A stretch of 9,095 nucleotides of DNA from M3007 sp037130425. Lineage in GTDB: Bacteria > Bacteroidota > Bacteroidia > Chitinophagales > Saprospiraceae. Shown piece after piece: positions 1 to 6,744 of the stretch. The DNA is taken from assembly GCA_037130425.1 (NCBI GenBank), contig JBAXTB010000239.1:1-9095 (forward strand). The letters run 5' to 3'. The notes under the pieces were generated by a model. That model had not been told where the DNA came from. It saw only the letters and a program-made list of their open reading frames with translations, and made no database searches. A program made the position numbers and the translations under genes. Each line of letters starts with the position of its first letter. Position 1 is the stretch's first letter.

Positions 1-297
1 TGTCCGGCCTGTCGCGTATTTGCGCCCAACATTTTTGCGCCGGAAAGCGCGGGGGAAAACCAGGCTTTTAAACTTTTTTCTGAATGTTCCATTACGCAGC
101 AACAACTTCAAATTTTTGACCGATGGGGTAGTTTGGTCTACCGAAGTTTCAATGGGCCGGCCGCCTGGGACGGACGCTTGAACGGGAAGGTGATGCCGCC
201 CGGCGTGTATGTTTTTGTAGCCGATCTTGAAATGTTGTCGCCGCTCGGTCGCATTGATAAACAACGTATTAAGGGCAATATTACCTTAGTTCGATAA
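1..297 (+). CDS. 3' end of a secreted/surface protein with type IX secretion type B (gliding-motility-associated) C-terminal domain
   Basis: An open frame enters from the left edge and ends at TAA 295-297, giving the last 98 residues of a longer protein. The tail matches the CHU_C / gliding-motility-associated C-terminal domain. Visible elements are APNIFAPE at residues 8-15 (the family usually reads PNxFxPNGDG), IFDRWGSLVY at 38-47, WDG at 56-58, PPGVYVFV at 66-73 and the closing KGNITLVR at 91-98. In Bacteroidota this domain directs a protein through the type IX secretion system to the cell surface or outside. The N-terminal functional part lies outside the window, so the protein's own role cannot be told. 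The PNGDG segment is degenerate (PESAGEN), which is common variation. The frame is short enough that only the C-terminal match, not its length, identifies it. Confidence 0.9.
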   Translation, partial: CPACRVFAPNIFAPESAGENQAFKLFSECSITQQQLQIFDRWGSLVYRSFNGPAAWDGRLNGKVMPPGVYVFVADLEMLSPLGRIDKQRIKGNITLVR

Positions 298-620
298 ACC
301 AGTTCAAAAATGATGGCTTCCTCGCTGCGCGCGTAGGGATGCTAATTGCCCATTCAGCCAAGTTGCTTGAAACATAAACCTCATTTACTTGTTTTAATCA
401 AAGTTCAATGCCTGTTTTCTTCCCTTTTTATTTAAATTGTCTTTAAACAGCCAGGCTTTTGAAAATTAAGTTCCGGAAGTGCCGCTCTTTCAGGGAAATG
501 CCGGAATTTGCGCCGCCTTTTTAAAAGGCTCAACATTCACAAAAATGGCTTACGGTTGATTGGGATTTGGGTGTTCAACACCTTATTTCGCGGCCGTTGG
601 TTCAGACTATTCCTTCTAAC
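298..620. other. Intergenic spacer without a recognisable gene
   Basis: These 323 nt between the surface-protein tail and the desaturase show no convincing gene on either strand. There is a short perfect dyad at 515-529 (GCCTTTT-T-AAAAGGC) and a weaker one with arms TTCCGG 471-476 and CCGGAA 501-506. Neither is followed by a U-run, so neither is a clear terminator. I could not find a good TAnnTTTG -7 element here, so the desaturase promoter is not located. An in-frame TTG at 567 could extend the desaturase by 18 residues, but the later ATG is preferred. Confidence 0.5.
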
Positions 621-1655
621 ATGGGCACAATTAACAAACAGTACGATCCTGCTTTGCTGAAGCAATTGCCGGCCATTGTAAAAGCGTACCAATTACCCAA
701 CACCAGAAAAGCCGTCATTCAGATTATAAATTCGTTCGGACCATTTATTGCGATATGGGTGGCCATGTACTTATTAATTGATGTTTCGATTTGGCTGACA
801 TTCTCCCTTGCAATTGTAAACGCGTTTTTCTTAGTTCGCATTTTTATTATTCAACACGATTGCGGCCACCAATCGTTTACGCCGAACCGCAAAGCGAACG
901 ATATTATTGGTCAGATTTGCAGTTTTTTGAGTTTTATCCCGTATCGCTACTGGGCCAAAGCGCATAATTTCCACCACGGTCACAACGGCATTTTGTGGGA
1001 ATACCGCGACATCGGCGATATTCACACATTTACCGTGAAAGAATTCCGGGCATTATCCTGGCGCAATCGGATGCTTTACATTTTGTACCGCAGTTTTCCG
1101 GTGCTGTTCTTAATCGGCCCGATGTGGTATATTATGGTGAACAACCGTTTGCCGCTGATTCGTATGAAAGGCTGGGAACACGCGCACCGGGCTTTATTGT
1201 TGAACAACATTTACCTCGTGTTGATTCACGCAGGAATCGTGGCTTTGCTTGGTTTTAAAGCCCTTTTGTATGTACATCTTCCGATTTTAGTAGCGTTTGG
1301 CGTCATTGCGATCTGGTTTTTCTATGTGCAGCACCAGCATGAAATGACGTACAAGCAATGGAAAGACCGTTGGGATTATATTGTAGCGGCCGTTCAGGGT
1401 AGTTCTTTTTACAACCTGCCAAGGATGTTCCATTGGCTCACGGGCAATATCGGCTACCATCATATTCACCACCTGAACTCCTTGGTTCCGAATTATGAGC
1501 TGGCGCGTTGCCACCATGAAAACCCGGTGTTTGATGAATTGGCGAACAAGATTACGTTTTGGCAAAGTTTGCGTTGCGTTTTCCACAAACTTTGGGATGA
1601 AGACCAGGAAAAGATGATTACATTCCGGGAGTTTTACCGCCGATATAAGGCATAA
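621..1655 (+). CDS. Membrane fatty acid desaturase (delta-12/omega-6-like)
   Basis: 344 aa from ATG 621. This is an integral-membrane di-iron desaturase that would introduce a double bond into acyl chains of membrane lipids, using O2 and electrons from a ferredoxin or cytochrome-type donor. All three histidine boxes are present: HDCGH at residues 79-83, HNFHH at 115-119 and HHIHH at 280-284. FYVQHQHE at 234-241 and the PNYEL stretch just after the third box resemble the delta-12/omega-6 branch. Hydrophobic segments at about 37-77, 98-108, 152-172, 194-212 and 218-236 fit the usual arrangement of four TM helices plus membrane-associated segments. The exact double-bond position cannot be read from the sequence. 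The frame is also open from TTG 567, but ATG 621 starts close to the first conserved region and has the standard start codon; no Shine-Dalgarno is seen, as is usual in Bacteroidota. Its neighbours do not suggest a pathway, so it is probably a stand-alone gene for membrane fluidity. Confidence 0.92.
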   Translation: MGTINKQYDPALLKQLPAIVKAYQLPNTRKAVIQIINSFGPFIAIWVAMYLLIDVSIWLTFSLAIVNAFFLVRIFIIQHDCGHQSFTPNRKANDIIGQICSFLSFIPYRYWAKAHNFHHGHNGILWEYRDIGDIHTFTVKEFRALSWRNRMLYILYRSFPVLFLIGPMWYIMVNNRLPLIRMKGWEHAHRALLLNNIYLVLIHAGIVALLGFKALLYVHLPILVAFGVIAIWFFYVQHQHEMTYKQWKDRWDYIVAAVQGSSFYNLPRMFHWLTGNIGYHHIHHLNSLVPNYELARCHHENPVFDELANKITFWQSLRCVFHKLWDEDQEKMITFREFYRRYKA

Positions 1656-1687
1656 CGTAAGTCTCCCTGTAAAATTTAATAACGCAT

Positions 1688-1717
1688 AACGGCTGCATCC
1701 TACAAGGTGCAGCCGTT
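1688..1717 (+). terminator. Hairpin downstream of the desaturase gene, probable terminator
   Basis: A perfect 10-bp stem pairs AACGGCTGCA (1688-1697) with TGCAGCCGTT (1708-1717). It can be extended inward by CC/GG across a single bulged T at 1698. It begins 33 nt after the desaturase stop codon and is followed by GTCATTT, a modest T-rich tail rather than a long U-run. It probably ends the desaturase transcript and separates it from the promoter of the next gene. Confidence 0.65.
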
Positions 1718-1732
1718 GTCATTTAAAAATCC

Positions 1733-1740
1733 TACTTTTG
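1733..1740 (+). promoter_or_regulatory. Bacteroidota-type -7 element upstream of the symporter
   Basis: TACTTTTG matches the Bacteroidota primary-sigma -7 consensus TAnnTTTG exactly and lies 59 nt before the symporter ATG, immediately after the hairpin at 1688-1717. The -33 element is poor: the nearest TTG (1716-1718) leaves a gap of only 14 nt, shorter than the usual spacing, and it overlaps the hairpin arm. The call rests on the -7 match and its position. Confidence 0.5.
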
Positions 1741-1799
1741 CCCGGCAATCTGGAAAGCGGCTTGTCGATTTACCCCTGTTACCCTATTACGACTGAATT

Positions 1800-3365
1800 A
1801 TGCAATTAACGCCTTTGCTCGTACTTGCGATCCTCGTGCTATATTTCACGATGTTGATGGGGGTCGCCTGGTTTACCGGACGGAATGTAGGCAATGAAGG
1901 CTTTTTCCTTGCCAACCGAAAGATTCCCTGGTATGTTGTGGCTTATGCCATGATCGGTACCAGTATTAGTGGGGTTACATTTATTTCCATCCCCGGTAAA
2001 GTGGGGGGAACGGGCCTAAATATGGCCTTTTCCTACATGCAGATGATTTTCGGCTATCTGCTTGGTTATCTGTTTATTGCAACGGTTTTAATGCCGATGT
2101 ACTACCGCTTGCAACTCACCTCTATATACGGTTATCTCGAACAAAGATTAGGATATTGGTCGTATAAAACCGGCGCAGGGTTCTTCCTCCTTTCGCGCAC
2201 CCTGGGTTCGGCCACGCGTATGTTTTTGGCGGCAACGGTGCTGCAATTGTTTGTGTTCGGGCCGCTTGGCGTGCCATTTGCGCTTACAGTAATTTTGATG
2301 CTGGCTCTGATTTACGCCTATACTTATACGGGCGGACTGAAAACGATCATCTGGACTGACACCATTATGACCACCTTTTTCCTGGCAGCCCTGATTTTTA
2401 CGGTGGCTACGATTGGGAAATCGCTGAACCTGCACGTGATGGAAATTATCCCTAACGTAATGGGTAGCCGATACGGACAGATTTTCTTTTTCGACCATTT
2501 TTTGACCAATCCGAACCATTTTGTCAAGCAGTTTATCGGCGGCGCCTTGATTGCCGTGGTGATGACAGGGTTGGATCAGGATTTGATGCAAAAAAACCTT
2601 GCCTGCAAGAATATCCGGGAAGCGCAAAAGAACATGTTTGTCTTTTGTATCTACTTGGTCATCATCAACTTTCTGTTTCTTACGCTGGGCGCCTTGTTGT
2701 ACATGTATGCGGGTTCGCTTGGTTTAGAAATTCCGGCGCGCACCGATCATTTGTATCCCAAAATTGCCTTCGATCACCTTGGCACGGCAGCCGGCATCTT
2801 TTTTATCTTGGGCCTGATCGCCAGTACGTATGCCAGTTCCGACTCGGCTTTAACGGCTTTAACCACCAGTTTTTGCGTTGATTTTCTGAACTTTGAAAAG
2901 AAACAAACCCAGGTTGATCCGTATTCAGGCGACCGCGAGGCCAAGCAAATTGAACTGGATCGCGTGCAGCGGCGCACACGCACGTATGTGCATTTGGGCT
3001 TTTCCGCCTTGTTTGTGGTGATTATTTTGCTACTTGATGCCTGGAGCAACGACGCCGTCATCAATCTGGTGTTCAGCATTGCGGGCTATACTTACGGCCC
3101 GCTGTTGGGGCTTTTTACCTTCGGGATGTTTACCAAACTGCATTTGCACGACTGGTATTTGAAATTGCCGCTTGAAAAAATAAACAAGACCTGGAAAAAT
3201 CTGGAGATTCCTTTGGTTTTGCTGGTTTGCCTTGCCGCGCCGATGCTGAGTCGGGCAATAGAGGTAAATGTAAAAAGTTGGTTTGATATTGGATTTTTGA
3301 CGATTTTGCTGAATGGGGGGCTGACGTTTTTGGGGTTATGGGCGATTTCTTACCAGGAGGATTGA
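1800..3365 (+). CDS. Sodium:solute symporter (SSS family)
   Basis: 521 aa from ATG 1800. This is an inner-membrane secondary transporter of the SSS family (LeuT fold), which couples Na+ entry to uptake of a small solute. Evidence is the many hydrophobic segments across the full length (consistent with about 13 TM helices) and family motifs. GFFLANRKIPW at residues 34-44 precedes IGTSISGVTF at 52-61 in the first core helix. TYTGGLKTIIWTD at 175-187 resembles the SSF signature. MTGLDQDLMQKNLA at 255-268 and STYASSDSALTA at 342-353 follow; the paired serines in the latter correspond to the Na+-site region of SSS core helix 8. A charged cytoplasmic loop lies at about 364-395. Length is normal for the family. 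The substrate (sugar, sialic acid, amino acid, vitamin or other) cannot be assigned. It has its own promoter candidate at 1733-1740 and is followed after 38 nt by a small gene on the same strand, probably in one transcript. Confidence 0.9.
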   Translation: MQLTPLLVLAILVLYFTMLMGVAWFTGRNVGNEGFFLANRKIPWYVVAYAMIGTSISGVTFISIPGKVGGTGLNMAFSYMQMIFGYLLGYLFIATVLMPMYYRLQLTSIYGYLEQRLGYWSYKTGAGFFLLSRTLGSATRMFLAATVLQLFVFGPLGVPFALTVILMLALIYAYTYTGGLKTIIWTDTIMTTFFLAALIFTVATIGKSLNLHVMEIIPNVMGSRYGQIFFFDHFLTNPNHFVKQFIGGALIAVVMTGLDQDLMQKNLACKNIREAQKNMFVFCIYLVIINFLFLTLGALLYMYAGSLGLEIPARTDHLYPKIAFDHLGTAAGIFFILGLIASTYASSDSALTALTTSFCVDFLNFEKKQTQVDPYSGDREAKQIELDRVQRRTRTYVHLGFSALFVVIILLLDAWSNDAVINLVFSIAGYTYGPLLGLFTFGMFTKLHLHDWYLKLPLEKINKTWKNLEIPLVLLVCLAAPMLSRAIEVNVKSWFDIGFLTILLNGGLTFLGLWAISYQED

Positions 3366-3403
3366 TTGTCCAAACTTGCAAACAAACTGAAACAGAACAG
3401 TTC

Positions 3404-3724
3404 ATGACCCAAGCAGAACAACTTTTTCACCAAATCGCGACCGTAATTCCTGAAGCCAAAGCAAGCAAAATGTTCGGCGCGCAATGTTACAAAGCGCCCA
3501 ACGGGAAAGCGCTTGCCATGTATTGGCCGGTCGATCAGGCGATGGTTTTTAAACTGCAAGGCGAAGACCAAACAGACGCGCTTAGCCTCGATGGCGCACA
3601 TTTTTTTAGTCCCGACGGCGGGCGCACTATGGGCGGCTGGGTGCAATTACCCTTTGAATATGCTGAAAAATGGCCCGTTTTTGCTCAAAAGGCTTATGAA
3701 TACGTGAAAGCGATCACCAAATAA
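3404..3724 (+). CDS. Small TfoX N-terminal-like protein of unknown function
   Basis: 106 aa from ATG 3404. The segment SKMFGAQCYKAPNGKALAMY (residues 21-40), followed by a hydrophobic strand (AMVFKL, 46-51) and a C-terminal helix ending WPVFAQKAYEYVKAI (90-104), resembles the small alpha/beta fold of TfoX N-terminal and YjbR/MmcQ-like proteins. This is a pattern judgement without a search, so the family is tentative. In Proteobacteria the full TfoX/Sxy protein regulates competence, but single-domain relatives are mostly uncharacterised and no such role is claimed here. It has no signal peptide or TM segment and is probably cytosolic. The gene starts 38 nt after the symporter stop and is likely co-transcribed. 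An upstream ATG at 3338 in the same frame would overlap the symporter end; the later ATG fits the conserved part better. No close Shine-Dalgarno precedes it. Confidence 0.7.
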   Translation: MTQAEQLFHQIATVIPEAKASKMFGAQCYKAPNGKALAMYWPVDQAMVFKLQGEDQTDALSLDGAHFFSPDGGRTMGGWVQLPFEYAEKWPVFAQKAYEYVKAITK

Positions 3725-3961
3725 GCGTTTTTAAATGTACCTCGATCACCATCTGCGGCAGTTTAGTGCGTAGTTTTGGGGATAAATTTTAAAAAAAACA
3801 AAAAGTTTTATAATAAAAATATTTGTTTTAAATTGCGCCCGTTTACAACATCATTTCACTGAATTGATAAAAACTGCTTTACTTTGGGCGCAAATATTAA
3901 AACAAACAAACCCGTGCGCGGCAAACCCGCTGCGCCGATCGAAAAAAGTCAGGAATCGAAG
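3725..3961. other. AT-rich intergenic leader upstream of parE
   Basis: This 237-nt spacer has no gene. Positions about 3783-3834 are strongly AT-rich with A- and T-tracts, unlike the flanking coding DNA. TAGTTTTG at 3771-3778 matches the -7 consensus TAnnTTTG but has no partner -33 element at a usual distance and would give a long leader of about 175 nt. A second, closer candidate is listed separately at 3880-3886. No clear terminator hairpin for the upstream small gene is visible. Confidence 0.45.
3880..3886 (+). promoter_or_regulatory. Possible -7 element for parE
   Basis: TACTTTG is the -7 consensus TAnnTTTG with one spacer base missing. It lies 75 nt before the preferred parE ATG at 3962 and downstream of the AT-rich tract at 3783-3834. 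No convincing -33 TTG is found at the expected distance. It is a weak call; the alternative is 3771-3778. Confidence 0.25.
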
Positions 3962-5860
3962 ATGCAAGAAGTCCGTTATACTGAAGACGAAATTAAATCC
4001 CTCGACTGGCGCGAGCACATACGCCTGCGTCCGGGTATGTACATCGGCAAATTGGGCGATGGCGCCAGTGCTGACGACGGCATTTATGTATTGCTGAAAG
4101 AGGTGCTGGATAATTCCATCGATGAATTTGCCATGGGACACGGCAAACAAATTGATGTGACGATTAATGAGCACGGTGTGATGGTGCGGGACTACGGCCG
4201 GGGTATTCCCTTGGGAAAAGTGGTCGATGTGGTGAGTAAAATCAACACAGGCGCCAAATACGACTCCAAGGCGTTTAAAAAAACCGTTGGTCTTAATGGC
4301 GTAGGTACCAAGGCGGTAAATGCCTTATCGGAATATTTTGAAGTAGAGGCCATTCGGGAAGGGCAAAGCAAAAAAGCTGAATTTCAGTGCGGAATTTTAA
4401 CAAAAGAAGGCAAAATTGTACCTACGAAGGGTGAAAATGGTACGATTATCAAGTTTAAACCGGACAACGCCATGTTCCGGAACTTCCGCTGGGTCTTTGA
4501 ATACGTGGAGCAACAACTGTGGAATTACGCCTACCTGAATGCAGGTTTGCGCATCAATTTCAACGGCAAAAGTTTTCAATCAAAAAACGGCCTGCTCGAC
4601 CTGCTTGAAAAGAAAACGGCGGCAGAAAATGTGCGTTATCCCATCATTCACCTCCGAGGAGACGATGTGGAAATCGCGATGACGCACGGCGATCACTACG
4701 GCGAACAATATTATTCCTTTGTAAACGGCCAGAATACCACGCAGGGCGGTACCCACCTGAATGCCTTTCGGGAAGCGCTGGTGAAGGTGGTGCGCGATCA
4801 CTTTAAAAAACAGTTCGACGCCAAGGATATTCGCGAAAGCGTGATTGCCGCTGTTTCCGTTCGGGTAGAAGAACCGGTTTTTGAAAGCCAAACCAAAACC
4901 CGGCTCGGCTCGGAACGCATCGCGCCTGATGGTCCGGCAATTCGATCCTGGATGGCGGAATTTATGAGCAAGGCGCTTGACGATTTTTTGCACAAAAATC
5001 CGGAAGTCGCAAAGGAAATGCTGAAGCGGATTCAACAATCGGAGCGGGAACGCAAGGAAATTGCCGATGTAAAGAAAATCGCCAACCAGCGGGCAAAAGC
5101 AGCCAATATCCACAACAAAAAATTGCGCGATTGCCGTTTCCATCTGAACGAAAAAGCGACAGAGGAAAAACGCTTGGCCAGCACCATTTTTATTACCGAA
5201 GGTGACTCGGCAAGCGGTTCCTTGACCAAAGCCCGCGATGTCGACAGTCAGGCAGTGTTTAGTTTGCGCGGTAAACCCTTGAACTGCTTCGGCATGACCA
5301 AAAAGGTCGTTTACCAGAACGAAGAGTTCAACCTGCTCCAACACGCACTCAATATTGAAGACTCACTCGATGACCTCCGGTACAACCGAGTCGTAATTTC
5401 CACCGATGCGGACGTGGACGGTATGCACATTCGCCTGCTGCTGTTGACCTTCTTTTTGCAGTTTTTTCCTGATTTAGTGCGCAACGGGCACCTCTACATC
5501 TTAGATACGCCTTTGTTCCGGGTACGGGATAAACAACACACCTATTATTGCTACTCCGACGCGGAAAAGCAGGCGGCCATTAAAAAACTGCGCGGCAAAC
5601 CGGAGATTACGCGATTTAAGGGTTTGGGTGAAATCAGCCCGAACGAGTTTGCCGACTTTATTGGCGACGGCATCCGGCTTGATCCGGTGATTTTGCCGGA
5701 AGACACGAATTTAGACCACGTGCTTGACTATTACATGGGCAAGAATACCCCTGAGCGCCAGGAGTTTATCATTGGAAACCTGCGTTTGGAAATTGACATT
5801 GTGGATACGCCGGTAGAGGCGGAAATGCTGAAGGAGGAAGTGGTAGAAGCGGAGGCTTAA
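3962..5860 (+). CDS. parE: DNA topoisomerase IV subunit B (GyrB/ParE family ATPase)
   Basis: 632 aa from ATG 3962. This is the ATPase/TOPRIM subunit of a type IIA topoisomerase, working with the A subunit (ParC) to pass one DNA duplex through another and unlink daughter chromosomes. The GHKL ATPase domain shows EVLDNSIDE at residues 47-55 (catalytic E47, Mg-binding N51), DYGRGIP at 77-83 and the ATP-lid GLNGVGTKAVNALS at 110-123. The transducer has the QTK lysine at 312. The TOPRIM domain shows ITEGDSASG at 411-419 (E413) and TDADVDG at 481-487 (D482, D484), then RFKGLGEIS at 551-559. The large TOPRIM insertion of gamma-proteobacterial GyrB is absent. HIRLRPGMYIGKLGDG at 19-34 is typical of the Bacteroidota topoisomerase IV B type, hence parE rather than gyrB. 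The frame is open from TTG 3884, but those 26 residues are low-complexity and lie upstream of the family start. No parC gene follows. Confidence 0.95.
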   Translation: MQEVRYTEDEIKSLDWREHIRLRPGMYIGKLGDGASADDGIYVLLKEVLDNSIDEFAMGHGKQIDVTINEHGVMVRDYGRGIPLGKVVDVVSKINTGAKYDSKAFKKTVGLNGVGTKAVNALSEYFEVEAIREGQSKKAEFQCGILTKEGKIVPTKGENGTIIKFKPDNAMFRNFRWVFEYVEQQLWNYAYLNAGLRINFNGKSFQSKNGLLDLLEKKTAAENVRYPIIHLRGDDVEIAMTHGDHYGEQYYSFVNGQNTTQGGTHLNAFREALVKVVRDHFKKQFDAKDIRESVIAAVSVRVEEPVFESQTKTRLGSERIAPDGPAIRSWMAEFMSKALDDFLHKNPEVAKEMLKRIQQSERERKEIADVKKIANQRAKAANIHNKKLRDCRFHLNEKATEEKRLASTIFITEGDSASGSLTKARDVDSQAVFSLRGKPLNCFGMTKKVVYQNEEFNLLQHALNIEDSLDDLRYNRVVISTDADVDGMHIRLLLLTFFLQFFPDLVRNGHLYILDTPLFRVRDKQHTYYCYSDAEKQAAIKKLRGKPEITRFKGLGEISPNEFADFIGDGIRLDPVILPEDTNLDHVLDYYMGKNTPERQEFIIGNLRLEIDIVDTPVEAEMLKEEVVEAEA

Positions 5861-5990
5861 TCGTTTGGGAACGGTGTTTTTTAGTTACCGGGTAAGAAAA
5901 TTCTGAGGTTTGGTTGGGCACGCCTGACCTAAAGGGTTATGTCCTTGATCTAAGGGTTTTGAAATCAAAATGCTATCTGTTTTACCAGCC
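5861..5990. other. Spacer between parE and the repeat cluster
   Basis: No gene is credible here. No strong intrinsic terminator for parE is seen: the only local pairing is CGGT/ACCG around a T-rich loop near 5870-5890. TTTTGAAATCAAAA at 5957-5970 is a perfect palindrome except for its AA centre, and a related GTTGAAATCAAC occurs at 6134-6145 on the far side of the large hairpin, so the two may mark the edges of that element. Confidence 0.4.
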
Positions 5991-6123
5991 GCATCGCGGC
6001 GAAAGATTTGTAGCATTTGATACGATTCATTCGTTGAAGGTGCAGCGCACCGGAAAATATTTCGGTGCGCTGCACCTTCAACGAATGATTATTGGGTATT
6101 CTACAAATATTCCGGTGCGATGC
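5991..6123. repeat. 133-nt interrupted inverted repeat with a perfect 25-bp core
   Basis: The inner arms at 6028-6052 and 6063-6087 are perfect reverse complements over 25 nt, with a 10-nt loop (GAAAATATTT). Outside them a second pairing joins 5991-6013 with 6101-6123: GCATCGC pairs with GCGATGC, and ATTTGTAG with CTACAAAT, with a poorly matched 8-nt stretch between. The whole folds into one long hairpin with internal loops. GGTGCG and CCGG words recur in both inner and outer arms. It is not followed by a U-run, so it is not a standard intrinsic terminator, though it could stabilise the parE mRNA 3' end. An open frame runs across it (TTG 5914 to 6138), but its sequence is simply the inverted repeat translated. 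It is probably a mobile or dispersed palindromic repeat of the REP/MITE sort. Confidence 0.85.
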
Positions 6124-6155
6124 CCCTTTGATGGTTGAAATCAACTAAATCGTCA

Positions 6156-6349
6156 GTTCTGAGGTGTCATCTCCGACCAAAGGAGGAGGTGACATCTCAG
6201 AACGAAGATAACGTGAGCGCTTCCGTTCAGAGATGTCACCTATTGATCTGATGACCGAGCATGAGCAAATAGTGACATCTCAGAACGAAGATAACGTGAG
6301 CGCTTCCGTTCAGAGATGTCACCTTCTCGTGCCTCGAAGATGACACCTC
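6156..6349. repeat. Composite repeat: two identical 52-nt palindromic units inside an outer inverted repeat
   Basis: Two identical 52-nt units occupy 6189-6240 and 6272-6323, 83 nt apart start to start. Each is an imperfect hairpin: GTGACATCTC pairs with GAGATGTCAC, then, after an A/A mismatch, GAACG pairs with CGTTC. An outer pair, GAGGTGTCATCT (6161-6172) and AGATGACACCTC (6338-6349), is perfectly complementary and encloses both units. In addition 6156-6174 can pair with 6185-6203 as a 19-bp stem with two G-U wobbles, in competition with the first 52-nt hairpin. No coding capacity is evident. The family is not recognised; it resembles clustered palindromic extragenic repeats. Confidence 0.85.
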
Positions 6350-6438
6350 TTCACTAAGTTGACAAGGGTTAAACAAGTCATCTGATGAGTACATTTTGAA
6401 AATCAGCAGGTTTTATTTGAAAAAGAGACATATTATAA

Positions 6439-6597
6439 AAATCCCGAAGGGATTTATGTTTATAGATCAGGTTTAATAAAATTTCCCAATCCTGAAAGGA
6501 TGGTATGTAAAACGCTATAAAACACATAAAATCCCTTCGGGATTTGGAAAAAACAAATCACCAAAGTTGCTATAAGCATATAATCCCTTCGGGATTT
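6439..6597. repeat. Cluster of four short CCC/GGG hairpins in both orientations
   Basis: Copy A (6439-6455) is AAATCCC-GAA-GGGATTT followed by ATGTTTATAG. Copies C (6529-6545) and D (6581-6597) have the core AATCCCTTCGGGATT preceded by CTATAA plus a CA-rich stretch, which is the reverse complement of copy A with its tail. Copy B (6489-6501, ATCCTGAAAGGAT followed by GGTATGT) is a diverged version in the A orientation. A TTTATAG/CTATAA word therefore marks one side of three of the hairpins (A, C, D) and sets their direction. These look like short dispersed intergenic repeats. D ends in TTTTTG and could weakly terminate plus-strand transcription. Confidence 0.8.
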
Positions 6598-6624
6598 TTG
6601 ATGGTAGCGTAGTTACATATCGAG

Positions 6625-6677
6625 AAAAGCCGCTACTCAACAATTGACTTTGAGTCATCAAATGAGTAGCGGCTTTT
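6625..6677. terminator. Bidirectional intrinsic terminator at the end of the efflux operon
   Basis: A perfect 15-bp stem pairs AAAAGCCGCTACTCA (6625-6639) with TGAGTAGCGGCTTTT (6663-6677). The 23-nt loop contains a small inner hairpin, TGACT (6645-6649) with AGTCA (6653-6657). The stem carries T-runs on the 3' side of both strands, so it can stop transcription either way. It lies 67 nt beyond the stop codon of the minus-strand MFS gene, and plus-strand transcripts running out of parE through the repeats would also end here. Confidence 0.85.
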
Positions 6678-6744
6678 AAATAAAATTTGGCACTTTGCCG
6701 ATGTAGTTTGTTTACAGAACAAACATTAACACAAAAAAATAGAA

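Noticed and set aside
567..620. N-terminal extension of the desaturase from TTG 567
   Set aside because: Non-ATG start and no conserved sequence; ATG 621 gives a normal-length protein.
3355..3360. AGGAGG as a ribosome binding site for the small TfoX-N-like gene
   Set aside because: It lies inside the symporter's last codons, 43 nt from the ATG, with no start at a proper distance; Bacteroidota rarely rely on such sites.
3884..3961. N-terminal extension of parE from TTG 3884 (or GTG 3914)
   Set aside because: The extra residues are low-complexity and outside the family's usual start; ATG 3962 begins just before the conserved region.
4580..5344. 254-residue minus-strand open frame
   Set aside because: It is antisense to the well-supported parE gene and has no family-like features.
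5914..6138. 74-residue open frame starting at TTG
   Set aside because: It is the translation of the large inverted repeat, has a non-ATG start and no recognisable domain.
6189..6323. Possible small CRISPR array (two identical 52-nt repeats with a 31-nt spacer)
   Set aside because: Only two units, too long for typical repeats, the whole unit is palindromic, an outer inverted repeat encloses it and there are no cas genes.
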